A DNA stretch of 64,000 bases from Prochilodus magdalenae (lineage: Eukaryota > Chordata > Actinopteri > Characiformes > Prochilodontidae): the NCBI GenBank assembly GCA_024036415.1, contig JAMWET010002891.1, forward strand, positions 245,001-309,000. Direction: 5' to 3'. A model generated the notes under the pieces. The model worked only from the letters and a program-made list of their open reading frames with translations, was not told where the DNA came from and did not search any database. Position 1 is the stretch's first letter. Every line of letters begins with the position of its first letter. A program made the translations under genes and the position numbers. Of the stretch, positions 35,741 through 48,629 are shown in pieces.

Positions 35741-36149
35741 TAGTTCTTCACTAATAGCTTTTATCATGACCTGCTTTTTTTGTTATGAAACGACCCGAAA
35801 CTAAATGGCGGATTGCTGTATTTTTAAGACATTTTGTAAAAAAATATAACTGACAATAAATAACTTCCTATATCATGCTTTCTGTAATGCTGGGGATGGG
35901 AAATATAATGGGAATGAGTCTCATCAGTACCTCCAGAACACTAAACAACTGCATGAATAAAAAAAGAGGCAGATTTAGACCCATTATATAATTATAAAAT
36001 TGTTTGTTGTTTAACTGACTGTCAGTTTTGTTGTTACAAAAAGCAAAACTTATTAAATATACGCTGATAAAGCCCACACTGATTAAGAGAAAGCCCTTTA
36101 GATCCCTGTGCATGGGACTTTGTAATTTCCTGAGTTGAGAGTTTGAGTT

Positions 36150-36345
36150 CCCAGTAGGAGTGATGAGAGGTGTGCATGGCAGGTGCACTGGTCTCCAGAC
36201 AATGCGCTCGGTAACAGTGGAGATGCACAGGTGTGACGTGTTGCTGTGGCAGTCGGAGCCAGGTGTTTATTGAGATATCAGAATGCGTCAGGGCGAGAGG
36301 AATGCACTTGTCAGCTGGGGTTTAGATCTGTCACTCTCTCTAAAA
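36150..36345. promoter_or_regulatory. Weak candidate regulatory element
   Basis: Carries a T-box-like AGGTGTGACG near 36228, GTGTTTATTGAG near 36262 (CAATAAA in complement) and balanced composition. Modest support. Confidence 0.25.
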
Positions 36346-36746
36346 TACATTACAAAGACAGCAAGACAGAATGACAGCACAGGAAACACCTGTAGAAACA
36401 CGTAAACTGTGATTCCTCCCTATTATTCCATCATGGTCTGAGTGTATTTGAGTTAGAGGACCCTTCTGACTAGCCTGTATTTCGAAAATGTTTTTAGTCT
36501 TAGTCTGTTCTTTTGTAGGGATCCATCACAATGTCAGCCACTGATATTTTGGTTTCTAGCTAAATTAGTCCTGTGGTTCTCTCAGTTCTCTTTTCAAGTG
36601 CAGGGGTTATCACATTTGAAGCTCCATTAGCATTATTATCTTAAATTTTGCCTTCTTCAATTGTATGCTTTGTTGTTCAGCTAAGTGCATTATGAATTTC
36701 TCTCTCAGGCACTAGTTTTTATTTAGTTGCATTACTTTTCTTCATA

Positions 36747-37425
36747 GGTGGATGAAGTACACAAGCCTTGTACTTGAATTAAAGTAGAGATACCCAAGGT
36801 ACAATATTACTCCAGTAAAAGTAGATGTTCCTCCCTTTAGTCCTGCACTTCAGTAGAAGTACAAAAATATTTGCCTTCAAATGTACTAAAGTATGGATAG
36901 TAGAAGTGTGCATGATTTTATTATGGCTCTAATTTCCTATTATCATTTCTGAAACAGTATTCTTATTCAAATCAGTACATATGAAAAAAACCCTCTAGTG
37001 TCACTCTCAGTCCACCATGCCATTAATTAGTCGGACACTGTTGTCTATTCAAATTATCATAAGCACCCCAGTAAACAATGGTGGTCCATGGATGTCTTAC
37101 ATGTGTTTAAATATAGTCAAATATGTGATTTCAACATTGTTTTAACAGTTCAAGTGGTTCAAATGTTTACTGGGACAAAACACTGAAGAGAGCAGTTTCC
37201 AGTAGTTAATACCAAGCTCTGTTCAAGAGGTCAAAACAAGCTCAAAACACAGTGTGGGCTGTACACTGACCGGTAGGCTGGCTTCACACTTGACGTGTTA
37301 TGTTTTTATACACACATAAGCTGGAAGAAAGGACAGATTTGGCCATAATGTAGTTGAGTAAAAAGTAAGATATTAGACTTGAAGGGAAAAGTAGAGTCAT
37401 TTAAAATGGAAATTTGCCTGGAATT
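36747..37425. mobile_element. Degraded fish interspersed repeat (GTACTT..AAAAGTA type)
   Basis: The left part reads GGTGGATGAAGTAC, CTTGTACTTGAATTAAAGTA, CCAGTAAAAGTAGATG; the right part (about 37345-37425) reads TAGTTGAGTAAAAAGTAAG. These are the two ends of a very common teleost repeat built on GTACTTGAGTAAAAGTA text, thought to be a non-autonomous DNA transposon. Middle and edges are diverged. Confidence 0.5.
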
Positions 37426-37719
37426 AAAATTCATTGGTGAATAAGAGTATACCTCAGATGCTCACAGTCAAAGCTGACATATTAGCTTGTGATAAAGGTA
37501 TCTTTAGAGCTGCTGTGAAATAATATAGCTTAAAATTTGCTTTAATCATTTAGCTGTGGAAACACATGCAATTCTAAGCTATAGCTATCTCAGGAATACA
37601 TTAAACCGTAGGCTAAATGCTCTTGCACAGTGCCCCATTACTCAGGCCCATTAGGACTAGATCTGTAGTTAACTCCTCACACAGTTCCTGTTCTACACGA
37701 GATGCTTGCTCACTGTTGT

Positions 37720-38020
37720 CATCCTGAACAAAAGTCAGAGATAGGGAGCCAGAGTGTCTCCTGCAGCACATAAAAGGCTGCCAGATTTATTGCAAAGAGT
37801 TTTTATCCTGGACCCCATGTTAGTCTCATCTGATAAACAGGCACTTTAGCTGCAGGCTAAATGGGTCTCTTTGAGGTCTTGATTTTAATACTGCAAAGGG
37901 AGCCGTTTTGACTGGCTTTCTCCCTCTGTGATTAGCCAAGCGTGAGTGTAGAATTTGGACTCAGATCTCCCTCTTACGAGGTGGAGCACTTGTAAATGAG
38001 CACATACATAAGTGATGGTA
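37720..38020. promoter_or_regulatory. Candidate regulatory element with posterior-HOX/CDX site
   Basis: TTTATTG at 37786-37792 (CAATAAA in complement) sits in complex sequence with GCACATAAAAGGCTGCC near 37766 and GTGATTAGCCAAGCG near 37928. Non-repetitive and non-coding. Confidence 0.33.
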
Positions 38021-38029
38021 GTTTTATTC

Positions 38030-38735
38030 AGGGTTAATAGATGAGGAAAAATGAACTTTTCACAGATGTAAATGATTTTGTGCTGTGAGCCTGTTCCCCT
38101 GGTTCCCTCTGAATTAGGGTGAAGCTTAGTCTGAGAACGCAGCTTATTTTCCTGCCTTTTTAAAAAGAAAACACATCAGGGTATTGGCCCACTGCACGCA
38201 TTCCTAAGAGATGTGATTAAAGGAAAATTCCTCCATGTTCTACCCTCACGTTTTCAATAATAAATTAGGCACAGATTTCAGATGGCTGGACTTGCCTGTC
38301 CAATGGCTTGTCACAGCGCATGCAGAACCGAGACTTCTGGGAAAATTGATCCTCAGAAACAAACTGTCGATTAAAAAAAAACCTTTGTATGAAATTATGG
38401 AACGTATCTTATACAACTCTTTGTTTTGTTCCTCGGTAGACTTCCCTGATGGGATCAGGCCCAGCAGTTTGAAAACGTGAGAGATTTGGATTTATCCATT
38501 TGCAGTCCTTAAGGTCAGATACTTTCTCTGTTTTACTTTTGCTGTTTTTACTGGATCCCATTTACTGTGTTTAGACTTTAAATAGTATCTTAAACCATCT
38601 AAAATTCCCTGTTAATATGACATTAGCATACCAGTGTCCGTTTCAGGAAATACCCCACTGTTTTGTACAAGCATTGCTTTGATATAATCTTTGTCAGCAT
38701 CATTGTTGTAATAGTGTACTAAACTTTTTGGCTCC
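38030..38735. other. Intergenic, nothing recognised
   Basis: No gene; the short frame at 38235-38480 has no recognisable domain. Confidence 0.45.
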
Positions 38736-38739
38736 ATCA

Positions 38740-38995
38740 CGTTCAGCCTCCTAAACATAAATGAGCCTCCAGTAATGGTGGGGAGGGAGGAACTGAAGCG
38801 ATTGTGTTTGCATTTGGATGAAGATACCTCAAGGTCATATCAGAGGCAGTAAACTGCTTCAGTCGCAGCCCATAAATTTACTCTCCTTCTGCTGCTCAGC
38901 CTAAGAAGAAGAAGAGTGAGCTAATTTTTAATTTACGACATGCTCAGATTTCTGTGTTTACATGGTCTCAGTGCATGACGGGAAGCTTCCCTGCT
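38740..38995. promoter_or_regulatory. Candidate regulatory element
   Basis: Contains CCATAAA at 38870-38876, CCTCAAGGTCATATCAG near 38827 (nuclear-receptor half-site type), CCAGTAATGGTGG near 38769 and GAGCTAATTTTTAATTTACG near 38918. Complex, no repeats. Confidence 0.33.
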
Positions 38996-39499
38996 TCTAT
39001 ATTACCCAGTGAATTAGGATCTAATGATAGCACTAAACTGCGTTAATAGAGCAAAATTATGCATCACTTACAAAATCAGATTCACTTTAAAAATGCCATC
39101 CATTTTCCACTATCTTACCACGTTTTCAGCAGTGGAGGATTTACCAGCACAGCCCAATCACTTCATGAAAATGGTTAATTTTTTTAGGATCAGCAACTGT
39201 TTAAAGACAGTTTTACCATACTGGACTTTTTGTTATAGGGAAACATGCTGCCTTGACTTGTTTAAGTAATGCACACCTGTATTCATTTCAATATTTTCGC
39301 CTTGAGTGTAGGCTTTAGAGCACAGCAAAGCCAAAGAGGCATAAATGCTTTTTGTGCTTACATTGTTACATGCAGCAGGACTCCATAACCCTAACCAGTG
39401 GTTCCTTTTATAGATGTACAGTGAATGTATTTTTTTTTATTGGATTGCTCCTGAGAAGTCTTTTCAGGTGTCCTTATTTTAAAACTGTATCACAGCTGC

Positions 39500-39770
39500 T
39501 TTAAGGACCAAAGTACTCTTTTAAGGGGTCTGATGTCTCTTTGCCTTTTACTGACTCTGTGGTAATCACTATTAGGGTTGCATTTAAGAAAAATAAAATG
39601 ACTAAATATTTCTTGGATTGATTGAATGGTTCTAGTAAGAACTTTAATTTGGTATGGAATAGTTTCATAATGTAAAGTGGTTCTTCAGAGTCGAATGTCA
39701 TTAAAGCATTCATTAAAAGTTTTTTTTTAGGGAATGAAAAATGGTTCTTATTTGTTTTATTTGCAAGTGC
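39500..39770. repeat. Possible diverged fish repeat
   Basis: GGTTCTagtAAGAAC, GTGGTTCTTCAGAG and AATGGTTCTT phrases resemble a teleost repeat built on GGTTCTTTAAAGAACC text. Weak resemblance only. Confidence 0.25.
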
Positions 39771-40740
39771 ACTGAAAAACAAATCATTGTTCAAAAATGT
39801 AATCATGAGACTATACTAATTTAATCAATCAAATTGAGTTAGCACACAATGTGTCACCTCAGCATAAAATGTCTTTTTATAATTGTCTACTCTTATTTTT
39901 GGTTATTGTTTAAGAGTGTGTGGATTGTTTTTAAGCTTTGTACATATGTTGTGGACATATGGGGTCGCCAATGTTATCTGCAAAGAGCCAGCGTGGCATT
40001 GGTTTAAGTCTTTAAACAGATGGTTAGTTATAGAAGGTGAGCTCCTGCTTGGTTGGAATTAAAACCTAGAACCACACCTGCCCACTGTGGAATAGAGTAA
40101 TGACCGCTAACATAGAAGCTCAGAGCTGGGGTACAATTTAATACCATAGATTATGGCAGAGAATGATAACAGACATTACTTGTCATTACTTATCATCCAT
40201 GTGTTTCAGTCATGTGCCTTTTTTTTTGTTTCCTGCAGCTACTTAAGTAGTGGTAATGGTAAAGAAATAAAAATAAAAGGTAAGTTCCAGTCCTGAAAAA
40301 ATGTTCAAATAACAAAATAATGATCCTGATTCGTATATAGATTGTTTTAGTTACTGATTTAAAAGCTTCATCATCATAGTCAGCAGACCCGTTGCCCACC
40401 AGGTGCAAGACTGTTTTTGTTTACCATTCCAACACACTTTTATGCTGATAAAAAATACTTTTGCAGGACTCACTTCGATTTAAGTCTCTGTGGTTAAAAA
40501 AGGTCTACTGGAATCCTAAATGTGATTATAACCTAAAGGAGGTAAAACTGTGTGAAGAAGAGACAGAAAAAACATGAGCCACTGCAAAAATTTATGTGCT
40601 CACACAGTAAACTAGTTAAACAGTAAAGCATCTCATTTCTGTTTGTACACAGAATATATTTTGATTCTTCCAGTCATCAAAATGACAGTCTGGTCATACA
40701 GTAATGTCACATGAGACAGATGAGTATTACATTTAAATTA
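39771..40740. other. Intergenic, nothing recognised
   Basis: AT-rich, no gene or clear element. Confidence 0.45.
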
Positions 40741-40744
40741 TATA

Positions 40745-40827
<83 letters not shown>
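40741..40827. repeat. (TA)n microsatellite
   Basis: About 43 TA units with one interruption near 40751, the longest array in the window. Confidence 0.97.
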
Positions 40828-40828
<1 letters not shown>

Positions 40829-41214
40829 CAGATTGTGTATAAGTAGGGTAAATTATCACATGTCTTCCTCAAATGTCTTTTTTCCAGGTAAATAACCAGT
40901 AGCTTTACTCCAAACTGTTCTCCAAGAGAGGGCACTAACAGGGGTATGGCTATGGTGCCTGTTATAATGTCCCACAGTGCATCAGTTTGCATTTTGGTGA
41001 TGCATATTAATACAGCACATGTGTCTCGATTGTACAATCATTTCCTGTGACTTTACAGACCAGCTTTGTACTTTGTACTTAAAGGCAAATCTTTGTATGA
41101 GTGGTCATGACTGATTTTTCTAAGATACAATGCTTTTGCGTTTTACTCCTTTTTTAGGTGTAGATAGTTTCTTTTTGTGGGCTTCTCCTCTTTGTTACCT
41201 CTTTTTTCAAATCC

Positions 41215-41565
41215 CCTGCTAGCAAGTCACTCGTGGCAGGATTCCTCATAAGAGGGTCATTTGCGTAATAAAGAAGCAACTTGTGACTTTTCCAGCTCTT
41301 AACTTCCAGGCTCTAATTGGCCGAGGGCTCTCCATCAGACCTAGCAGAGTTAATGTGAGATTTAGAGAGGCTGATGTGGCGTAATCACTGCTGCAGGTTG
41401 CTGGGTCTGATTTACCGCCAGCACTGCACTGCAATAAACGCACAATAAAAGGCATAACAGCCCATGCAAGACGCCAAAATAAGACATTACGTGCTGCAGG
41501 CTCATAAAGGTTAAAAGGTGAGCTCAAGAACAATCAAGTCAAGCACATATTTTCTTGTCCAGCCA
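41215..41565. promoter_or_regulatory. Candidate enhancer with paired CAATAAA sites
   Basis: CAATAAA occurs at 41432-41438 and 41443-41449, the same orientation, 11 bp apart. CAATAAA is a preferred site of posterior HOX (9-13) and CDX proteins. Around it are GGCTCTAATTGGCCGAGG near 41310, GCAGAGTTAATGTGAG near 41344 and GGCGTAATCACTGC near 41378. Clearly non-repetitive. A good candidate for a HOX-responsive element in this landscape. Confidence 0.42.
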
Positions 41566-41671
41566 TAATTCATCATGGAAACGCTGTACGGTGCTGTGGG
41601 GACCTGCTTAATGGTGTAAATCTGACCACTATAGTCTGAATGTTATCAGATATATACTACAGTCTGAATGT

Positions 41672-41700
41672 TATATATATATATATATACATATACATAT
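41672..41700. repeat. Short (TA)n tract
   Basis: About 14 TA/CA units. Confidence 0.85.
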
Positions 41701-41809
41701 TCATTTATTTTCTACCTAATGAGAAGCTAAAATTCTTGGATTTCCGATGTATTTCACACCAGTTAAGCATCATAGAAGTAATTTGTGTATTGTGTCGTCC
41801 GCCAACAAG

Positions 41810-42280
41810 AGAAGTCAAGAGGCCCACCCTGTGGTATTGTGGGATATCAGCTGTTAAATCCGCTTTCCTCAGTGGCTTTATTGGTTCATTCAAAGCAGGT
41901 TTGCTGACATTCTGTGGCCTGTTAAAAGGCGTGCGTCCATGCGCGCAAGTGTGTGTGGAGTGGGATTGTAGGGCTCTTAACACAGCCCTATGCCCTGCGA
42001 GGTCCTGCTCCCTTAGGAGCTGTGATTGTTCTCATTTAAGTGGAGGCTGTCAGCTCTAATTTGTCCCTCTCCTCCACGCCTCTCCAGCGGGGACGCCCTC
42101 TTTAAAATATTATGAAAAGATCAGCTGTAGGGGCCTGTTTGTTTAGTGGGAGGGCGCCAGCTACAAAGGGCAGAAGGGATAATAGGTAACTATTACAAGG
42201 CCAGAAGGGAGGTGGTTATCAAAGCCAGCAATGGGTTACACAAACTATGTTGTACCTCAAGCTGCTTTCGATGAGCTCAA
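41810..42280. promoter_or_regulatory. Candidate regulatory element
   Basis: GC-richer complex block including GCGTGCGTCCATGCGCGC near 41929, CTTTAAAATATTATGAAAAG near 42100 and GGAGGGCGCCAGC near 42149. The open frame at 41640-42059 starts in a TA repeat and has no family resemblance. Confidence 0.3.
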
Positions 42281-42649
42281 GTGTCAGTGGCTGGGTTTTT
42301 ATATAATTATTATGATTTTAATTTCATTCTAAAACCTTTAAAGTAATTTTGGACTGGATTGCATTGTCATAGTACAGTGGTAGTTTAGACAACAAAAACA
42401 AACCCGAGAATAATCCAACACTTGCATGGTTTATCGTTGGCTGCTTTTTATTTTTAAAGCCATGCAGTTTTTTAAATTGTCAAAATATCTTTGCAGACAT
42501 GCATTTAATGTTGTTTTTCTTTTCCTAAAAAGTCACAAGAACAAATGACTGGGCTGTTGTGACCTCTAACTAACTCTGGCTCTCTCTCTCTGTCATGCAC
42601 CTACAGAGGAATACATGTACAATTGTTATTTTAATCTCTTTCCTTATTT

Positions 42650-43490
42650 CTTCTCTCCAAAGCATTTCAACTTGAATATGAATTAGCAAGGCGGAATTCG
42701 ATGTGAAAGGGCAGAGTCTCGACTAGCGCTCTGTGTTTGCGACATAATACAGCCGGCCTGTGTGTTGCATTTCAATGAATCCCTTCGCGACTCTGTCTAA
42801 CAATTTATTCATTTGCACGGCAGATTAATAAGGGAGGCATGATTGCAAATAATAGTTTGTGACATGTTGTGTAGGCTGCGTTAAAGGCGCTAGTGGTGCA
42901 GCCGAGGAGAATTGCTGTTTGATTTATCTGCCTTTGATTTGTAAAGGAAAATCAATGAAACAATTCGTTCCATTTTTCCTTCCCCCCTCTCTGACTTGTT
43001 CCCATCCACTTCAATGATAAGGCTTAGGGCTTGGGGCGCCAAATCTTTCTTTTCAATTATCCAGCACTTGTTTACATTAGATTCCCCGGAAGAGAAGGGC
43101 GCCAACCAGAGCCACTCACACAGCCTGTCCCTTTACTGAATAAGCTAAATGGAATTTTACATCTATGTTGGGTATGAACCATGTAGGAAATTGTTCAATA
43201 TCGTGGTTCGGGGCCAATTTTCTCTGCCCATTGTTTTGTGGCGTATGATAGTGGAGAGGTATGGTAATTTAATATGCATAATTCATATGCCCTCTTCATT
43301 GCTGATTCCGCTGTCCTGTCTGTTTATGTGGGTAAAATAGATGCTACAGTGTCCATTAGGCCGACATAACACAGGGCGGACGGTTTGGCACATTTTATGC
43401 AAAGAGACAGGAGGCCCCACTTGCTCTGCTGTTTGCCTGGGCTGATTTTAGTAAATCGAATGCTCGTACCGCTCTCTGTGGATGATTTAT
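42650..43490. promoter_or_regulatory. Strong candidate enhancer block
   Basis: 840 bp of complex, CpG-bearing sequence without a coding frame: ATATGAATTAGCAAGGCGG near 42675, AACAATTTATTCATTTGC near 42800, CAGATTAATAAGGGAGG near 42821, a TCF/LEF-type CCTTTGATTTG near 42931 and ATATGCATAATTCATATG near 43272, which is close to an inverted repeat. Of all segments this and 26870-27960 look most like deeply constrained noncoding DNA. Confidence 0.45.
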
Positions 43491-45229
43491 GTTATAGGAG
43501 TACTTGCTTTTAAAAATTGTCTTTGTGCAAAAAAAATGTTTTTATTATATGTATCTAGATATTTAGTTCTTGTGCTGCAGTGTTCCATAAATATATATTA
43601 ACAGTAACATATTGTAATATAATACTTATTGTTGGCACAAAATTTTAATTTTAACCCTCTTTTATATAATTTGTAAACACCAGCTGCTCCTGTCATTGCG
43701 TGAAAAAATGGACCAATAAGAATTGTTCAGAATTACTTAATTTTTAAGTTAGGAGTATTTGTTTTGACGTCAAAATGTGAATTGATTTAAGATATAAATG
43801 AATTGAACAATAATTCATTATTATTTTTAAAAATCCTCTAAATTCTAATTCCTTATTTGAACTCAGCTTGGGCTTCCCACAAACAATTGTAAGACTCTTT
43901 ATAGAACAGACCTTATTATAAAATCTAGTACAACAAGACTTTTTTCTGTGAATGTAATGACAGATATAGTCTGCATTATGTCTCATACTTCCTGCTACAG
44001 ATTAATTAGGTCAGGACACTATTCCTCAGTCATGATCTGTACAGGGAAAAACTAATACATGTTTTTCCTCAGACCTTCGCTGCTCCACCCTGCTGAATTA
44101 TGTTTATGACCAGGTGTCCAAGAAGAGCACATCTCTAGATATACAGTATAACCTTTTTATCTCCAGAAGGATGCATTTCTTAATGCATTACTGCATTCAT
44201 CATGTCAGCGACACAGATATCCTCCATTATTCGAGACCCTTAAGATGATCCATGTGGGTGATACCGTGTGTATAAAATGTCAGAGAGCTCATCAGCACTC
44301 TGGCCTGATCTGAGATCAGTAATGGCGGTGAAATGTGTCTGTGTCCATGTGGTTCTGTGATGTCAGCAGAAACAGACATGTGGACGTGGTTTAGTGCAGT
44401 CTGGTTTGTGCAAGCAAGCTGTCTTGGATAAATATCCTACAGAATAATTGATGTTTAATGTGACCTTATGCAATGAGATATGTAGTTTTATAGCTGCTTG
44501 CTCTATTTTGAACTTTTTTCAACATTTTAACTTTTTAAGAGTGGAGCTTACCTTGGATAAAGCCTGCAGTAACCAAACAAGCCAATTTTTCAATCTAATT
44601 TTATTGATATAACAGAAAAAATCAACCAATGTTAAGTTTTGCTTTTTAAAAAATAATATATTTACTTATTGGTGATAGATAGGCTTAGCTAGGAACTTTA
44701 TGGCAGATTACATTTACTAGATTATTTCTAAAAAAGTTAGTAAAGTTTGGGTTTAGTTTGTCTCTCATTTTCCTGCTCTAGATGCATTTTAAAATAGAGT
44801 TTTTGTCCACAGTCACAAACCTGCAGCACCTTTATCTATCCTTGTGAAAAATTAAATGCTAGCTAGATGACCTCTAGCCTACTTGGCAAACGTAAATGTT
44901 GTGTCTGGTCTGTTCAGCCTATATGCCTAGTGAATAATAAAAAACAGATAGAAAGTGAAAACAGATAGAAAATGGCTATGTTATTATATTACACATTATT
45001 TAAATATATGAATATAGATATTTTCTATATAGTTTATTATTAGTGCATGGATCTATGGAAGCTCTGCCTTAACGGTTAAAGTGATGTAGTGAGTCGTTAA
45101 ATCTTGCATGATGGTGCACAGAAACTATAGGGCAGCTCAGTATGTCTAGTAACAGGGTTGGTTATTATGTTTCCATTTTTATTGTCAGATTTTAGCCAGT
45201 TTATTTATTTTTTTTTTTTACCATGACTG
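43491..45229. other. Intergenic, mostly AT-rich; weak element near 44.2 kb
   Basis: No gene. About 44190-44400 has more balanced sequence (GATCCATGTGGGTGATACCG, CTGATCTGAGATCAGTAATGGCGG, the latter containing the inverted repeat CTGATCTGAGATCAG) and could be a small element. The rest is background. Confidence 0.35.
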
Positions 45230-47859
45230 TAGTATTTCCAGGATGTTCATCTGTTGGGAGGCTGTAATCTGCACCTTCTTGGCAAAGGCAGCATAACAGT
45301 AACAGTAGCAGCAGTAATGGTGACCTCCACCCAGCAGGGAACACAAGGCCCAGACACATCCAGCCCACAGCCTGCCTCACTGGGTCACTCAGGGGCTAAG
45401 CAGGCCTATTAAAGCACACTCATCCATGCCAAACACACACACACGCACGCACACTCACAGCTACAGGAAAGACTTAGGAACTGGAGGCTGATTCATCTTT
45501 TACTTTGAGTTTTATTCAGCCGGTTGCGGTTGTTTTGTTCTCGTCAGACTGTAGGTATTTTAAAGACTCAAAATGCTTTTCATATTTTAATCTCTAATAA
45601 GGGCAAGCACTGAGCATGGCTTTAAACGAAGTAGTGATTGTAATTATTACCATGTATTACAGAGTCAGATTGTATTTAGGAAGATGTCATGTCTTATAGT
45701 GATAACAGTCAAAGCAAACTTCTTTTTGTTTTGTTAAATGAAGTTTAAGTATTTGAATATACTGGGCACATGTAAATCATAAGCCAAAACCTGTAATTCT
45801 GTGTGAGAAGTCTCAATAGCAGAAGTGGATTGTTCTCCTGGTTTGCAGACTTCCCTCTGGCTTTCTGTATTTAAATTCAGCAGTGCAGTCTATTTAAAAT
45901 TCTTACCTCACATGCTCACGGCCTTCGCACATGTAGAGTGTGTGTGAAACGGCCTGTTTTGTGTCAGCTCCCTCCGTTCGAGCGCAAGCACGCTTAATAA
46001 CAGCCGCGAGAGCTGTCTTTGATTTTGAGATGTGTGTGTGTGTGCTTGCAAGTGTGTGGACGTGGGTGTGCGTTTGCAGAAGTTGTTGGGGGGGTGAGCT
46101 TCACCTAAGTGTAGTGAAGCAGAGAAATAATGGTAGCCTCCTCTGGTTGTGCGTGTGAGAGAGAGAGGGAAAGAGGGATTGTGCATTAAGAGAGGCCTCT
46201 CTCTGGGTAACTGACATGACGCGTGTAGTCAGACGTAAATACCGGCAGTCAAAAACTATGATGAGTTCTGTGAAGCGTCTGCTTGCTGCCATCATTTTGT
46301 GTCTAACCTGGCATTGCCCGCTTCACCCGTTTCACCTTCTCCCGTGCCCCTCAGGCTTTTTAAAAGCATACACAATTGTCTTCATATCCTCAATGTAGTT
46401 GATCAGTTAAGACGTGTTTGGTGTCTGAAATTTGCTGCTCAAGTTTTGCACTGAAGCTACGAGGCTAGTAAGAGAAGATGATGCCCAACTAGTAAAGTGT
46501 ACAGAAATACAGACAAAATAGTTTCACTATACAGGTTTCAGTTTGAGTGTTGCTGCTGTTTTGGCTGTGTTATGTACTTTTGTACTTTGTGTGATAGATA
46601 ACATTGTGTTATATGTTATGTCATATATTGTCATAACCTTCGTACTGTTGTCTTTTTTTTTCTTTTTACCTCCTATGCATCATTTGAACTTATGAGCTGC
46701 CATTTACACTGTGTATGAATTTCATAATGACCAACCAAAATGGCTTAAAATCGCTTGGAAAAAAAGTCTAGTTCCATCTTTGGATAGCAACTATATGCTA
46801 TAAGACGTTTATACAAATCCCTTTAATTAAAGCATGTGATCAGCCTCTCTGATGGATTTGATCCATTCATCAGAGACTTGCCTACTATCATTAAAACAAA
46901 GCAGTACGTAGAGAATACTAGGAAATTCAAAAAATCAGTGTCAGAATTTCACCAGCTTTACTGTTTACTTATATTGTTACAGCTGTATTAGTAATTATAT
47001 TGCTCATAATATGATTTGTAACAAAAGATGTATTGAATTTGAAAACAATGTTAAAAAAAGAAGCAGTTTTTACTTTTTGACCTTATTGCGTCTGCCGAAG
47101 TCAATGCCAGTACATAATAATTCATCAAATGTAGAGCAGAAATGTAGAATCTGACATAGCACAAATGATCAAATGTATTTCTGTAAGGATACAGTGCTGG
47201 GATACAGTGCTGTTCTAGAGGATAGCAAATAGATCATCATATATTTGTTTAATATATCGGCCAAATCTAATCAACTGGTCATTTATTTTAAAGCCATTAT
47301 CTGTTAATACCATTATGATTCAAATATCTCCATGCATCTGTATTATTTTGACTTGGATTAACAGCTCAGGGTAGTTTTACACATATGGCAATTGAAGCAT
47401 GCAGCGTACAAAGTGTTGATTGGTATGTATAATCGTCCAATACTTGTTAGCTATGTTAGTAGATCTAGTAAAACCTAATGAAGCAAACCTCAGACATCAT
47501 GTCTTGGCTTACTTGGAGAAATGTGTAAAAAAAATTGTTTGCCAAAGTATTGTTTTAACACTTGCAGTTTAACCAGTTTTAGGGTGCTGTGCCTATAGCA
47601 ATGCTGTGCCAATATAAACATTAAATAAGATACACTTTACTACCAACACATACCTGTTTTACCTATGCTCTGCCTGCCCCAGGGTAAGAACAACATTGGC
47701 TGAAATTGAAACAGCCTGCATCAAATCCCTGCATTTTTATAGCCATGTTATCTTGTGATGTGGACGATTGTATTGATCTCTGTGATAATGTAAATGTATC
47801 ACTTTTTGAATGCAGGGTAAAATTAAGACACACAGGCAGGCAGAGAGAAGTGCATGTCA
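45230..47859. other. Intergenic, nothing firm
   Basis: Contains a short CA tract near 45436-45452 and TG tracts near 46030-46070. The open frames about 45908-46295 on both strands are partly driven by these tracts and show no domain. No gene supported. Confidence 0.4.
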
Positions 47860-48060
47860 ATGCCCGTAACGATTTTGTGCTGAGATGGGAGGGCTCTTAA
47901 TAAGCTGCAGTTTAAGACGCAGCATAAACGCCTCACATCAGATCAGTCTGTCTGTTTACTGAGCTCGGCCTAATTGAGAAGGATGAGAGGGAGTTTAAAT
48001 GTGTAATTAACGTAGTACACCAAAGTGACAAGGCAAGGTCACAACGTGTATGACAAGAAA
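47860..48060. promoter_or_regulatory. Candidate regulatory element
   Basis: CTCTTAATAAGCTGC near 47894, GCAGCATAAACGCC near 47920, GGCCTAATTGAG near 47967 and GTGTAATTAACG at 48001-48012 within 130 bp of non-repetitive sequence. Confidence 0.35.
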
Positions 48061-48629
48061 TGTTATTTAACAAACACTTGAAAAAAATCAATATTTTGTT
48101 CACTTCATTCTGGTTTCGAATAGCGTTACTTAGTCTAGGAGAATGCAGATTGTAGAATGAGACAAATGACAACATTTCTGTGTTTACAGTGGGCCTTAAA
48201 TGTATGAATGTGAGAGTTTGTGGTCAGACTGTGTGTTGTGTATTGTTGTGATGCTTGAACTGCTTAATATGATCATCACAAACCAGCGCTGTATCCAGCT
48301 TTACCCCAAAGATTGTGTGTTGTGAAGCATAGCACAATAACAGTTTGCATATCAGTGGTAGTTCTGGCTCATAATCTGAATATGTCTTTTGGGAAGGCAG
48401 CCTTCTGATTCATAACCATTAAACACTCAAAACATAGAAATTTAAAAATGACATGTGAGTGCATTTGCATAATGCAAAATTGAAACCCCTTGAATACCTG
48501 TGTTAATCTGAATAGCAAAAAGCGGTAGTACCGCTGCTTACGTTCTGTAATTGGCATCTTGTGGTTTGCCGTCCTGAGGAGCGGGTGAATTTTATGTGCG
48601 TTTATAATAAATAGCATATTTAAGCTTGC

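Noticed and set aside
41640..42059. 139-codon open frame on the + strand
   Set aside because: Starts within a TA repeat (Tyr-Ile run) and resembles no family; the DNA looks regulatory rather than coding.
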